From positions 1 to 64,000 of the forward strand of contig LGYU01000004.1 of NCBI GenBank assembly GCA_001302245.1: a stretch of DNA of 64,000 nt, in the 5' to 3' direction. A model generated the notes under the pieces. That model did not search any database and had not been told where the DNA came from. It saw only the letters and a list, made by a program, of their open reading frames with translations. This document shows, in pieces, positions 43,403 through 53,235 of this stretch. The position numbers and the translations under genes are program-made. The first letter of the stretch is position 1, and each line of letters starts with the position of its first letter. Source of the stretch: Chitinophagaceae bacterium PMP191F. Its GTDB lineage: Bacteria; Bacteroidota; Bacteroidia; Chitinophagales; Chitinophagaceae.

Positions 43403-46400
43403 TTAGAAGGTATATTTAATACCTAACTGACCTTGCCAGCGTGAGTTGATAGGATCTACAGTGTAGTACTTGTTATCAACACCTGTAGGTTTCAGATACT
43501 GGAAGCTAGGGGTATAACCTGTAGAAGGAGCGCCTGGGTTTTTGCCAGATGCGTCTGCTACAAACTTCAGGAAGTTAACAGTATAGTTGTTAGTATTGGT
43601 CACGAATGTAATATGTCCCCAATCGTTGTTCAGCAGGTTCAGCACGTTGAAGATATCCAGGCTGATGGCCAATGTATGCTGCCTGTTGGTTTTGCTCAGT
43701 CTGAACTCATGCATCAGTTTCAGATCCAGTGTATGGTTCCAGGGAGTGCGCAGAGCATTTCTTTCAGCATACTTACCTCTTCTGGTTTTCAGGTAGCTAT
43801 CGCCTTCGATCAGTGCATTCAGGTCAGTCCACTGTTGGGCAGCGGTATAAGTACCGTTGTCGCGCAGGTTGATGTCTGACTGATCTTTAGGAATATAAGG
43901 AATTGCAGCACTTGAACCGGTTCCGTAAGGAACTGAAGTATAAACAAGGCTGTAAGGGCTTCCTGACTGACCAGAGTATACAAAGCTCAGTGAAGTAGTG
44001 TTGGTCTCATTCCAGTTCCAGCTTGTTCCTGCAAACGCCACGATGCGGTGTCTCAGGTCGAAGTTAGAATAACCCAGCATAGAGTTGTTGGGGGTGATTG
44101 CAGGGTTATACTCGTAGTTGCTGCCGAATGAGTTACGGATACCGTTGCTCACGTCTTTTGACATACCATAAGTATAAGCTACTGACCAGTTAAAGTTCAA
44201 TGTTGCCGTTTTACCCAAACGCAGGTTGTTGGTTACTTTAGACAATTGAGCAGTCAGGTTGTAACGATATCCTTCTTTGGTATTGGTCAGGAAGAAAATT
44301 GCAGAATAATCGCTGCTCATTTTTCCACCGGTGTACACAGGAGACTGTGTAGGGCCACTGGTATAGTAAGCAGTCTGATCTTTTACGTTGATCTGCTGGA
44401 ATTTAACATCATAGATGGTTTTGGTATACAATCCGTCAACAGTCAGTTTGTAACCATTACCAAATTTGAAGTCAACTGCCAGGCTTGAACGCCAGATAGT
44501 AGGCAGTTTGAAATTGTTGTCGATCAGATCCAGCTCTCTTGTTTTAGTGTTGTTGTTGTTACCGCTGGCTGCATCTACAACAGTTTTCAGATCTTCAGGT
44601 TTTGCCAGGGGAACCACAGTACCGCTGGGAATGCTGTTCCAGTCGATATTACCGTAGTCATGCCCATTGAGGGTATATGCATAACCCAGCCATGCAAACG
44701 GTATTCTTCCGGTGAAGATACCAGTTCCGCCACGCAGTACTACAGACTGGTTACCGTTAATATCCCAGTTAAAACCTAAACGGGGAGAAATAGTTCCTTT
44801 ACCAAACCATTTGTTGTTCAGTTGTGCAAAAGGAGTGTGTGTGTAAGTAGGATTAGCTGATGTATATTCCGGAACAGCGTTGATAGCATTATCCATAGGA
44901 GGCTGGCTGCCAACATAAGAATAATCGAAACGTACACCTGGAGTTACTTTAAAACGTGGGGTTACAGCAATTTCATCCTGTACATAAGCACTCAGCAAAC
45001 CAACATTGTATTTGGCACCGGGTGTATTATTCTGTAAATCGTTGAAATTGTTCTTGGCATTATCAATGGCAAATGTACCACGGATACGGCTGGGTTTATT
45101 CTGCTCAAAGTTGGCTAAGCTGCTATACTGCCAGCGACCATTCCATGAGTTGATAAAACCGTATGTGAAATCATAGAACTCGTTGTGCGTACCAAAAGTG
45201 AATTTGTTGATCCCTTTTGTCCAGGTAACGTTGTCTGTAATTTCAAATGTTTTCTGTTTGGTGTTGTAGATAGAAGCTTCTCTCCAGGTACCTACCCAGA
45301 TGTTGGTAGAACCAGCAGTGATATCAGCATACGGAGAAGGTGTAGCATTGGGAAAATCTCTGTAATCGTGAACATTGATATAGCTCAGTACCAGGTTATT
45401 GCTTACACTGTTGCTCAGTTTGCTTTTCAGTTCAGCAACCAGGTTCAGATTTTTGGTGTGCTGGGTAAAGTCAGTAGAAGAGAACTGGAAAGTAGTATTG
45501 GTACGCTCCAGGTTGTTACCTCTGCCGTAAGTATAGATCGCTCTTACCATTAAGCTGTTGTTCTGATCGATGTTATAGTCGATACGACCAAAAAACTTAT
45601 CGCTATTAGAGAAGATCTTGTATCTGTCATAAGAACCAGGATCAAAACCGGCAGCTTTGAAAGCAGTAGCTACACGTTGTGCATCAGCAATGCTGATAGA
45701 ACCTGGATCACCTGCATTGTAGAAAGTAGGCTCCTGGCGACGTGTAATCTCACCGTTTACAATAAAGAACAGTTTGTTTTTGATGATGGGGCCACTCAGC
45801 GTACCACCATATTGATAATCGTAAAAATCAGAACCGATCTTTGATTTTGCACCATCCGGGCTTTTACCTACCAGGGTCTGGTTACGTCCGTAAGCATACA
45901 GTGAACCATGGAAAGTATTGCCTCCGCTTTTGGTAACGGCATTTACGCTACCACCAGTGAAGTTACCCAGCTTTACATCGTACGGGCTCAGTTGCACCTG
46001 TACTTCCTGGATCACATCCAGGCTATAAGGGTTGGTACGTGTACCAGAACCGGCAGTACCAGACTGGCCACCACCACTTACTCCACCAAACGAGTTACTG
46101 AAACCAATAGCGTCATTGTTTACAGCACCATCCAGGGTAATATTGTTATAACGGAAGTTCGTTCCGGCAAATGAGTTGTTGTTTGACTGGGGAGTAAGAC
46201 GGGTGAAATCCTGTAAGCTTCTTCCCAATGTAGGCAGCGTGGTAAGCTGTGCTTTACCAACATTAAAGCCAGAGCTTCCAACTTTTCTGTTGCCAGTTAC
46301 AACCACTTCTTTCAGGTTATTGTCGTCTGCACCCAGGCTCAGTTTAAAATCGGGATTGTTACCTAAAGTAAGATTTACATTTTCAAGAACCTGCTCTTTA

Positions 46401-46660
46401 AAGCCGGTGAAAGAGATGCGGATTGTATAAGGGCCACCTGGTTTCAGGTTGGGGATAACAAAAATTCCTTTAGAGTTGGTTTGAATACCGGTACTGTATC
46501 CGGTGGGCTCATGTTTCACAATAACAGAAGCTCCATCCACAGGTGATCCTTTTGAATCAGTAACGAGACCGCTAAGAGTAGCAGTGGTTTCCTGCGCAAA
46601 AGCTCTCTGTGAACATACTACTGCTGTACATAAAATAAGCAGCCAGGTGAAATAACGCAT
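43403..46660 (-). CDS. TonB-dependent receptor, Oar-like
   Basis: A 1085-residue outer membrane protein. The signal peptide (MRYFTWLLILCTAVV to AFAQE) is followed by a carboxypeptidase-regulatory-like domain (LSGLVTDSKGSPVDGASVIV, about 28-115). The plug then has NNITLDGAVNNDAIGFSN and SPYDVKLGNFTGGSVNAVTK, which are hallmarks of the OmpA-related Oar receptors. The rest is a large barrel ending in WQGQLGIKYTF. The terminal phenylalanine fits BAM recognition. No SusD-like partner is adjacent. The ligand is unknown; Oar proteins in myxobacteria and marine bacteria export or import peptides and signals. Confidence 0.9.
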   Translation of the reverse strand: MRYFTWLLILCTAVVCSQRAFAQETTATLSGLVTDSKGSPVDGASVIVKHEPTGYSTGIQTNSKGIFVIPNLKPGGPYTIRISFTGFKEQVLENVNLTLGNNPDFKLSLGADDNNLKEVVVTGNRKVGSSGFNVGKAQLTTLPTLGRSLQDFTRLTPQSNNNSFAGTNFRYNNITLDGAVNNDAIGFSNSFGGVSGGGQSGTAGSGTRTNPYSLDVIQEVQVQLSPYDVKLGNFTGGSVNAVTKSGGNTFHGSLYAYGRNQTLVGKSPDGAKSKIGSDFYDYQYGGTLSGPIIKNKLFFIVNGEITRRQEPTFYNAGDPGSISIADAQRVATAFKAAGFDPGSYDRYKIFSNSDKFFGRIDYNIDQNNSLMVRAIYTYGRGNNLERTNTTFQFSSTDFTQHTKNLNLVAELKSKLSNSVSNNLVLSYINVHDYRDFPNATPSPYADITAGSTNIWVGTWREASIYNTKQKTFEITDNVTWTKGINKFTFGTHNEFYDFTYGFINSWNGRWQYSSLANFEQNKPSRIRGTFAIDNAKNNFNDLQNNTPGAKYNVGLLSAYVQDEIAVTPRFKVTPGVRFDYSYVGSQPPMDNAINAVPEYTSANPTYTHTPFAQLNNKWFGKGTISPRLGFNWDINGNQSVVLRGGTGIFTGRIPFAWLGYAYTLNGHDYGNIDWNSIPSGTVVPLAKPEDLKTVVDAASGNNNNTKTRELDLIDNNFKLPTIWRSSLAVDFKFGNGYKLTVDGLYTKTIYDVKFQQINVKDQTAYYTSGPTQSPVYTGGKMSSDYSAIFFLTNTKEGYRYNLTAQLSKVTNNLRLGKTATLNFNWSVAYTYGMSKDVSNGIRNSFGSNYEYNPAITPNNSMLGYSNFDLRHRIVAFAGTSWNWNETNTTSLSFVYSGQSGSPYSLVYTSVPYGTGSSAAIPYIPKDQSDINLRDNGTYTAAQQWTDLNALIEGDSYLKTRRGKYAERNALRTPWNHTLDLKLMHEFRLSKTNRQHTLAISLDIFNVLNLLNNDWGHITFVTNTNNYTVNFLKFVADASGKNPGAPSTGYTPSFQYLKPTGVDNKYYTVDPINSRWQGQLGIKYTF

Positions 46661-47353
46661 TTTGTTAAAATTTGCGCAAAAAAACCACCATTATGTTATC
46701 ACAGAATTACGCCAATGTTAAGGAATCATTAACTGGCTCTAAAACGCTTACCAGTAGCATGTTTGCAATGTTACCGAATTGTTACCAATTTGAAAACACG
46801 CTAAAAACACTCACAGAACTCCGTTAGACGGCCTGATGACTGTATCGTTTTCTGTAACTGTTGAACATTATCCAAGTGCTTCCAACTGAACCTCGTTTGG
46901 TTTTTCTGTTCCGCGTTTGTAACGCTTTGTTAACGCTCCGAACCAGCCCAAACGCTGCATTTTAACAGCGACCAGGCCCTGCCCTATTCAAACCCATCTT
47001 ATAAATTCTGCTGCTGCTATAGCTATTTAATATCGGATAAAAATACTCCTGCAACCGGCAGCACGTCTTTGAGTTAAATTTTGCCACAGCGTACAAGCTG
47101 CTGTTTTGCAAAGCCTGTTTGCGGAAGGGAAACAGGCCAGAAATTCAGTGCCAGGACAAGCCATTTCCACTAAAACACTGATTATTAGTTTTTTACAAAA
47201 TCAAAGAGAGGCCAAAAATGGGTATGATTCTTTTGATAAATAACGATAATTTCATATTCTGGTAATATTGCTGCAATGATAACTGGCTATATAAGGAGCG
47301 TGTTAAGAAATTATTACCAATTTACCTGTACTAAGATACAAGGTGATTAACTC
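46661..47353. other. Long divergent intergenic region without a gene
   Basis: About 690 bases between the divergent TonB receptor and DUF47 gene. I see no convincing open frame, tRNA, terminator or long repeat. The half nearest the receptor has several AACGCT-type words (for example TAACGCTTTGTTAACGCTCC), and the other half is A/T-rich toward DUF47. It must hold the receptor promoter, but I could not identify a clear consensus pair. Confidence 0.5.
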
Positions 47354-47361
47354 TATTTTTG
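47354..47361 (+). promoter_or_regulatory. -7 element of the DUF47-PiT operon
   Basis: TATTTTTG fits TAnnTTTG and ends 16 bases before the ATG at 47378; the -33 box is not clear. Confidence 0.4.
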
Positions 47362-47377
47362 CTTCAAATTTTGCTAC

Positions 47378-48025
47378 ATGGGATTGAATTCAATTATGAA
47401 GATTTTTATGCCGAAAGACAAGGTCTTCTATTCTCTGTTTGAACAGGTTGCATACACAGTTGAAAAGATGGGCAAGATGATGAAAGACGTGGTGACTGAG
47501 CCTGATTTTGATAAAAGGGCCGCCCTGATTGCCCAGATTGAGGACCTGGAACATGTAAATGATGATTTCACCCATAAAATTTTTACTGAACTCGGTCGCA
47601 ACTTCATCACTCCTTTTGACCGTGAAGATATTCACTACCTGGCCTCTGCCCTGGATGATATTGCCGACTTTATTTTTGCTTCTGCCAAAAAAATCAATTT
47701 CTACAAAGTAAATCCCAATGATCAGGGTATCCAGAAAATGGCCGACCTGATTGAACAGGGTTGTATCCATATCAAAAGTGCCGTGCTGGAACTGCGCAAT
47801 ATGAAAAACATGCGGCAGATCACTGATGCGCTGGTAAAGGTGAACAGCATCGAAAACCAGGCTGATGATATTTTTGATATGAGCATCGACCGCCTTTTTG
47901 AAACAGAACCCGACGCCAAGGAAGTGATCAAAAAAAGAGAGATCTACCAGGTAATGGAAACTGTTACAGACAAGTGCGAAGACGCCGCCAACGTTATTGA
48001 GTCTATCATTATCAAGTACGCCTAA
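47378..48025 (+). CDS. DUF47 (PhoU-like) phosphate transport partner
   Basis: A 215-residue all-helical cytoplasmic protein of the DUF47 family, related to PhoU. Landmarks are FMPKDKVFYSLFEQVAY at the N-terminus and LASALDDIADFIFASAKKIN near residue 85. NSIENQADDIFDMSIDRLFE and TDKCEDAANVIESIIIKYA follow toward the C-terminus. The acidic E-xxx-D clusters bind metals in PhoU-like folds. It is encoded directly before the PiT transporter, the usual pairing, and is thought to regulate phosphate uptake. Confidence 0.92.
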   Translation: MGLNSIMKIFMPKDKVFYSLFEQVAYTVEKMGKMMKDVVTEPDFDKRAALIAQIEDLEHVNDDFTHKIFTELGRNFITPFDREDIHYLASALDDIADFIFASAKKINFYKVNPNDQGIQKMADLIEQGCIHIKSAVLELRNMKNMRQITDALVKVNSIENQADDIFDMSIDRLFETEPDAKEVIKKREIYQVMETVTDKCEDAANVIESIIIKYA

Positions 48026-48029
48026 TTAA

Positions 48030-48153
48030 TTTGAAAATTTGAAAGTGTACTGATTTGAAAATGTACGATGCAGAAATTTACGCTGCCTGCATATAAAATT
48101 TCAATAGCTATACTCCAACCATTTTCAGATTTTCAAATTCTCTAATTTTCAAA
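48030..48153. repeat. Octamer-periodic inverted arrays between DUF47 and PiT genes
   Basis: Left arm: TTTGAAAA, TTTGAAAG, TGTACTGA, TTTGAAAA (48030-48061), beginning five bases after the DUF47 stop. Right arm: TTTTCAGA, TTTTCAAA, TTCTCTAA, TTTTCAAA (48122-48153), in inverse orientation, ending eight bases before the PiT ATG. Both arms keep strict 8-base register and can pair across 60 bases. The inverse of the right arm at 29210-29241 (TTTGAGAA, TTTGAAAA, TGTGCTGA, TTTGAAAA) differs from this left arm in only three of 32 positions. Confidence 0.8.
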
Positions 48154-48161
48154 TTAAGAGT

Positions 48162-49178
48162 ATGACATTTCTGGTTATTATCATTATACTGGCGCTCGCT
48201 TTTGACTATATCAATGGTTTTCACGATGCCGCCAACTCCATAGCCACTATTGTTTCCACTAAAGTTCTTACGCCGTTTCAGGCTGTGCTATGGGCAGCGT
48301 TCTTCAACTTCCTCGCATTCTTTATTGCCAAATACTGGATTGGTGAATTCAAGATCGGGATGTCATTTGCCAAATCTATCAACGAACACTTCATTACCCT
48401 GGAAGTGATCTTCTCTGCATTGATAGCCGCTATAGCATGGAACCTCCTTACATGGTGGTTCGGTATCCCCTCATCCTCATCACACACACTGCTGGGTGGC
48501 TTTATGGGTGCAGCCCTTGCACACGTAGGTGCCCTTTCTCAAAACGGCTTTACTGTTATCAACTATGAAGTGGTGCTTCCCATCTTCCTGTTCATTTTCG
48601 GAGCCCCGCTGATCGGTATGGTAATGTCACTTATTATTACACTCATCATTGTAAATGTTTGCCGGAAGGCAAATCCCTATAAAGCAGAAAGCTGGTTTCG
48701 CCGCTTACAGCTGCTGTCATCGGCGCTGTTCAGTATAGGTCATGGTAGTAACGATGCCCAGAAAGTACTGGGTCTTATTGCAGCGGCAATGGTTGCCGGC
48801 GGAAAACTGGATAATGTACACAATGTTCCTATCTGGATACCACTTTCCTGTTTTACAGCCATGGGCTTAGGAACCATGAGCGGTGGCTGGAAAATTGTAA
48901 AGACCATGGGCAGCAGAATTACCAAAGTAACTCCGCTGGAAGGTGTGGCAGCAGAAACTGCCGGAGCCGCCACTTTATTCCTTACAGAGCACCTCAGTAT
49001 TCCTGTAAGTACCACCCATACCCTTACAGGTGCTATTATGGGTGTGGGTGCCACCAAACGCTTATCAGCAGTACGCTGGGGTGTTACCATTAACCTGTTA
49101 TGGGCCTGGATCCTTACCATCCCGGTAAGTGCCGTACTAGCCGCTATTGTTTACTATGTTGTAAGACTGTTCCGTTAA
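48162..49178 (+). CDS. Inorganic phosphate transporter PiT
   Basis: A 338-residue PiT-family symporter (H+ or Na+ coupled) with about ten membrane segments. The duplicated signature is visible: FDYINGFHDAANSIATIVST near residue 12 and GHGSNDAQKVLGLIAAAM near residue 195. The substrate motif GIPSSSSHTLLGG is near 106, with its counterpart PVSTTHTLTGAIMG near 285. It follows the DUF47 gene and is closed by a terminator. Confidence 0.95.
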   Translation: MTFLVIIIILALAFDYINGFHDAANSIATIVSTKVLTPFQAVLWAAFFNFLAFFIAKYWIGEFKIGMSFAKSINEHFITLEVIFSALIAAIAWNLLTWWFGIPSSSSHTLLGGFMGAALAHVGALSQNGFTVINYEVVLPIFLFIFGAPLIGMVMSLIITLIIVNVCRKANPYKAESWFRRLQLLSSALFSIGHGSNDAQKVLGLIAAAMVAGGKLDNVHNVPIWIPLSCFTAMGLGTMSGGWKIVKTMGSRITKVTPLEGVAAETAGAATLFLTEHLSIPVSTTHTLTGAIMGVGATKRLSAVRWGVTINLLWAWILTIPVSAVLAAIVYYVVRLFR

Positions 49179-49201
49179 TACAGAACAATAGAATAATATT
49201 G

Positions 49202-49232
49202 AAAAGCAACCCCTGCAGAGGTTGCTTTTTTT
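49202..49232 (+). terminator. Terminator after PiT
   Basis: AAAAGCAACC (49202-49211) pairs with GGTTGCTTTT (49220-49229) around an eight-base loop, followed by TTT. The spacer to 49402 shows nothing further. Confidence 0.9.
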
Positions 49233-49402
49233 ATTTTACGCCGCTTTATCATTACTTTGGCAAAAATTTGAAGCTCTTTTGTCCGTTCAGGACGATGTAT
49301 TGCACACAACCAGGCTCATTACAGGTTCTGCGAAGCTGATAGCAGCTTGTCAGGAACAACATCGTTTTAAGCCGGCTTTACAAAAAATAACCATTTTTCC
49401 CC

Positions 49403-50275
49403 ATGAAAGGAATCATACTGGCGGGCGGATCCGGTACACGCCTGCACCCCATTACGTACGGTATCAGCAAACAGATCATGCCTATTTACGACAAACCCAT
49501 GATCTACTATCCGCTCTCTACCCTTATGCTGGCCGGTATCCGCGATATCCTGATCATTTCCACGCCCTACGATCTGCCACAGTTCCAACGTTTATTGGGC
49601 GACGGCGCCAAACTGGGGCTCAACTTTTCTTATGCAGAACAAGCTGTACCCAATGGCCTTGCACAGGCATTTGTAATTGGTGCTGACTTTATCGGCAACG
49701 ACAACGTAGCATTGGTACTGGGCGATAATATTTTTTACGGGGCCGGACTGGGTGCGCAACTGGAAAAAAATACCACTCCGGACGGAGGTATTGTATATGC
49801 ATACCATGTAAGCGACCCCGAACGTTATGGCGTGGTGGAATTTGACAAAGCCAACAAAGTGATCTCCATTGAAGAAAAACCGGCCAAACCCAAAAGCAAT
49901 TATGCGGTACCCGGTTTATACTTTTATGATAATGCAGTAGTGGATATATCCAAAAACCTGCAACCCAGCCCACGCGGCGAATACGAAATTACTGACGTAA
50001 ATAAGGAATATCTTCGCAGAGGGAAACTACAGGTTTCTATCCTGGACAGGGGAACAGCCTGGCTGGATACCGGTACTTTCGACTCGCTGATGCAGGCTTC
50101 GCAATTTGTACAGGTCATTGAACAACGGCAGGGTATTAAGATCGCCTGTATTGAAGAAATAGCATGGCGCAAACGTTTTATCACTACTGAACAACTAGAA
50201 GCCATGGCACAGCCGCTTTTAAAAAGCGGGTATGGTCAGTACCTGATCAATGTATTAAAAGAAGACATCAGGTAA
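49403..50275 (+). CDS. rfbA: Glucose-1-phosphate thymidylyltransferase
   Basis: A 290-residue nucleotidyltransferase that makes dTDP-glucose from dTTP and glucose-1-phosphate, the first step to dTDP-rhamnose and related sugars. The N-terminal signature is [19 protein letters not shown] and the metal and substrate site is [10 protein letters not shown] near residue 108. [17 protein letters not shown] and [15 protein letters not shown] are also typical. The other rfb genes are not in the window. It is followed by galE after 53 bases, suggesting a sugar-nucleotide operon. Confidence 0.95.
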   Translation: MKGIILAGGSGTRLHPITYGISKQIMPIYDKPMIYYPLSTLMLAGIRDILIISTPYDLPQFQRLLGDGAKLGLNFSYAEQAVPNGLAQAFVIGADFIGNDNVALVLGDNIFYGAGLGAQLEKNTTPDGGIVYAYHVSDPERYGVVEFDKANKVISIEEKPAKPKSNYAVPGLYFYDNAVVDISKNLQPSPRGEYEITDVNKEYLRRGKLQVSILDRGTAWLDTGTFDSLMQASQFVQVIEQRQGIKIACIEEIAWRKRFITTEQLEAMAQPLLKSGYGQYLINVLKEDIR

Positions 50276-50328
50276 ACCGGCACCAGATAACAACCTTATT
50301 CCAAAACGACTCAACCACCTAAAATACA

Positions 50329-51384
50329 ATGAGCAAAATTCTGGTTACAGGCGGATGTGGTTATATCGGTTCACATACCATCGTTGACCTTGTTGAAAAC
50401 GGCTTCGATGTTATTTCCGTTGATAACAACTCCCGCTCAAGCGCACGTATCCTGGAAGGCATTGAAAAAATTACAGGAAAAAAAATCAAGAACTATAAAG
50501 TTGATCTGTGCAATTTTGATGATACTTATGCCATCTTCCAGGAAAATACTGATATTGACGGCATCATTCACTTCGCTGCCTATAAAGCCGTGGGTGAATC
50601 TGTTGGTCAGCCATTGATGTATTTTGAAAACAACCTGGTATCACTCATCAACCTGCTGAAATGTGTACAGGAGTTTTCCATACCGCATTTTGTATTCTCT
50701 TCTTCCTGTACAGTATACGGTAATCCTGACAGTATACCGGTTACAGAAGCCACACCACCCAAACCTGCGGAATCTCCTTACGGTTACACCAAACAGATGG
50801 GCGAGCAGATCATCAACGAATTTTCAAAGGCCAATCCTGCACAATGCGTACTGTTGAGATACTTTAATCCTGTAGGCGCACATCCTTCCATAGCCATTGG
50901 TGAATTGCCGATTGGTAAACCAGCCAACCTGGTACCAGCCATTACCCAAACAGCTATTGGTAAACTACCGCAGATGACCGTGTTTGGTACAGACTATCCT
51001 ACACGCGATGGTTCCTGCATACGCGACTTTATACATGTAAGCGATATTGCACACGCACATACACTGGCTATCCGCTTTTTGCAGGAAGGCAAAACCAACA
51101 AACGTTGCGAAGTGTTTAACCTGGGTACCGGTAATGGCGTTACAGTGCTGGAAGCCATCCGTGCATTTGAAAAAGTAAGTGGTACCAAACTGAACTATGT
51201 TACAGGTCCACGCCGTGCAGGAGATGTTATTGCTATTTATGCCAATAATGATTACGCCCGCAATGCACTGGGTTGGGAAACCCGGTATTCACTGGAAGAT
51301 ATGATGGCTACAGCATGGAAATGGGAACAACGCCTGAAAGTAGATGCTAAATTCTATCAAAGCAAACCAGCTGATCTGAATTAG
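50329..51384 (+). CDS. galE: UDP-glucose 4-epimerase
   Basis: A 351-residue short-chain dehydrogenase-fold epimerase that interconverts UDP-glucose and UDP-galactose. The NAD site is TGGCGYIGSHTIVDL at the N-terminus. The catalytic serine/threonine is in VFSSSCTVYG and the YxxxK pair is in SPYGYTKQMGEQ near residue 148. Substrate-binding stretches include RYFNPVGAHPS and GSCIRDFIHVSDIAHAH. The length is normal. It shares orientation with rfbA and the transketolase half downstream. Confidence 0.95.
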   Translation: MSKILVTGGCGYIGSHTIVDLVENGFDVISVDNNSRSSARILEGIEKITGKKIKNYKVDLCNFDDTYAIFQENTDIDGIIHFAAYKAVGESVGQPLMYFENNLVSLINLLKCVQEFSIPHFVFSSSCTVYGNPDSIPVTEATPPKPAESPYGYTKQMGEQIINEFSKANPAQCVLLRYFNPVGAHPSIAIGELPIGKPANLVPAITQTAIGKLPQMTVFGTDYPTRDGSCIRDFIHVSDIAHAHTLAIRFLQEGKTNKRCEVFNLGTGNGVTVLEAIRAFEKVSGTKLNYVTGPRRAGDVIAIYANNDYARNALGWETRYSLEDMMATAWKWEQRLKVDAKFYQSKPADLN

Positions 51385-51475
51385 CAAACACCCACAGCAA
51401 TGTGCAGATTAACAGGCACTGCTACATTGTAGTTGCCAACTATTCCTTACTTTCGCAACACCAATTTTATTCACC

Positions 51476-52435
51476 ATGCTTAAAGAAATACAGGTTACCG
51501 GCCAGAAAGACACCCGCAGTGGATTTGGAGATGGCATTGTAGAAGCTGCCCGCAAAAATGCAAACGTGGTAGCATTAACTGCTGACCTGGCAGGCTCTAT
51601 GAAGCTGAACCAGTTTATCAAAGAATTTCCTGAGCGTTATGTTCAGTGCGGTATTGCAGAAGCCAATATGATTGGCATTGCCGCCGGTTTAACCATCGGT
51701 GGTAAAATTCCCTTCACTACAACATTTGCCAACTTTTCTACCGGCCGTGTATACGACCAGATCCGTCAGTCCGTAGCATACGCCGGCAAGAATGTTAAAA
51801 TATGTGCATCACACGCAGGTTTAACACTGGGTGAAGACGGTGCTACCCACCAGATCCTGGAAGATATTGGTCTGATGAAAATGCTGCCTGGTATGACAGT
51901 AATCGTTCCCTGCGATTACAACCAGACAAAAGCTGCCACTATTGCTGTAGCAGAATATGAAGGTCCTGTATACCTGCGTTTCGGACGTCCTTCATGGCCC
52001 ATTTTTACAGCTGCTGACCAGAAATTTGAAATTGGTAAAGCACAGTTCTTCTCTGAAGGAAAAGATGTTTCCATCTTCGCCTGCGGACACATGGTGTGGA
52101 AAGCTATTGAAGCCGGCCGCATTCTGGAAGATAAAGGCATCAGTGTAGAGGTAGTGAATATTCACACCATTAAACCGCTGGATACTGAAGCGGTACTGAA
52201 TTCTATCAGGAAAACAAAATGCGCGGTAACTGTTGAAGAACACAACATTATCGGTGGATTGGGTGATGCTATAGCACAGGTAGCCGCCAAACAGTTTCCT
52301 ATTCCCATTGAATATGTAGGTACCAAAGATACTTTTGGTGAAAGTGGTACTCCTAACCAGTTATTACAGAAATATGGCCTGGATACCCCCAACGTGGTAG
52401 ATGCCGTTGAAAAAGTAATAGCGCGGAAAGGCTAA
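51476..52435 (+). CDS. Transketolase, C-terminal subunit
   Basis: A 319-residue protein equal to the second half of a split transketolase: the pyrimidine-binding domain (residues about 10-180) and the C-terminal domain. The thiamine-activating glutamate is in QCGIAEANMIGIAAGLT near residue 61. FANFSTGRVYDQIRQSVAYA and SHAGLTLGEDGATHQILEDI follow, then the C-terminal domain with VEEHNIIGGLGDAIA. The N-terminal, diphosphate-binding half would be a separate gene, usually directly upstream; here galE is upstream instead. Confidence 0.92.
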   Translation: MLKEIQVTGQKDTRSGFGDGIVEAARKNANVVALTADLAGSMKLNQFIKEFPERYVQCGIAEANMIGIAAGLTIGGKIPFTTTFANFSTGRVYDQIRQSVAYAGKNVKICASHAGLTLGEDGATHQILEDIGLMKMLPGMTVIVPCDYNQTKAATIAVAEYEGPVYLRFGRPSWPIFTAADQKFEIGKAQFFSEGKDVSIFACGHMVWKAIEAGRILEDKGISVEVVNIHTIKPLDTEAVLNSIRKTKCAVTVEEHNIIGGLGDAIAQVAAKQFPIPIEYVGTKDTFGESGTPNQLLQKYGLDTPNVVDAVEKVIARKG

Positions 52436-52470
52436 CCGGTAGTACACAAAAAATAGGTATAATCCATATA

Positions 52471-52505
52471 CAAAAGCTGTTTCATATGAAACAGCTTTTG
52501 CTTTT
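52471..52505 (+). terminator. Perfect palindromic terminator after the transketolase half
   Basis: CAAAAGCTGTTTCAT at 52471-52485 is followed directly by its exact reverse complement (52486-52500) and CTTTT. It ends the rfbA-galE-transketolase run. Confidence 0.9.
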
Positions 52506-52648
52506 AAAGAACGTATTATTTTACCCGATAAAATACTGATCCTGTGACACAAACAGACAGCACATAATTATCGTGTTTCAGCGTTTTAAACTAAATCATG
52601 TAATTTTATTCTAATCCAATAAGGATCGTAATTGTAAACAGCTAACCT

Positions 52649-53200
52649 ATGTCGGTCACCATTCCCGATAGCGAATTGCTTATCCAGTTCCGCGACCCCG
52701 CCACCAAAGAAAAAGCCTATACGTCCATTATCCGTAAATACCAGGAAAAATTGTACTGGCATGTACGCCGCATGGTGGTTGAACACGAAGACGCCAACGA
52801 TGTATTGCAGAATGTATTTATCCGTGTATGGAACGGGCTTGAAAATTTTCGTGAAGATGCCCAGTTGTACACCTGGTTGTACAGGGTAGCCACCAACGAA
52901 TGTCTTACATTCCTGGAACAGCAGAAAAAACGTTCGGCTGTTTCGCTGAGCGAAGTGGAAAGCGGACTTGAAAACAAGATACGGGCAGATAAAGATTTTG
53001 ACCCAAATAAACTGGAGTGGAAACTTCAGCTTGCTATACAACAACTGCCTGAAAAGCAAAGAATTGTATTTACCCTTAGGTATTATGATGAAATGCCGTA
53101 TGAAGAAATGAGCAGGGTTCTGGAAACTTCAGAAGGTGCATTAAAAGCATCCTATCACCATGCAGTGAAAAAAATAGAAGATTATATCCTGAACCATTAA
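52649..53200 (+). CDS. ECF-type RNA polymerase sigma factor
   Basis: A 183-residue sigma-70 family protein. Region 2 covers YTSIIRKYQEKLYWHVRRMV and the -10 helix DANDVLQNVFIRVWNGLENF near residue 50. A short linker leads to region 4 with IQQLPEKQRIVFTLRYYDEM and the helix-turn-helix YEEMSRVLETSEGALKASYH. No long N-terminal region is present, as in ECF sigma factors. The gene is followed at 35 bases by a membrane protein and then by a Spy-like protein, a common cell-envelope stress arrangement in Bacteroidota. Confidence 0.93.
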   Translation: MSVTIPDSELLIQFRDPATKEKAYTSIIRKYQEKLYWHVRRMVVEHEDANDVLQNVFIRVWNGLENFREDAQLYTWLYRVATNECLTFLEQQKKRSAVSLSEVESGLENKIRADKDFDPNKLEWKLQLAIQQLPEKQRIVFTLRYYDEMPYEEMSRVLETSEGALKASYHHAVKKIEDYILNH

Positions 53201-53235
53201 ACTTTAATTAACAAATCAAGTCTCATAATGTGCAC

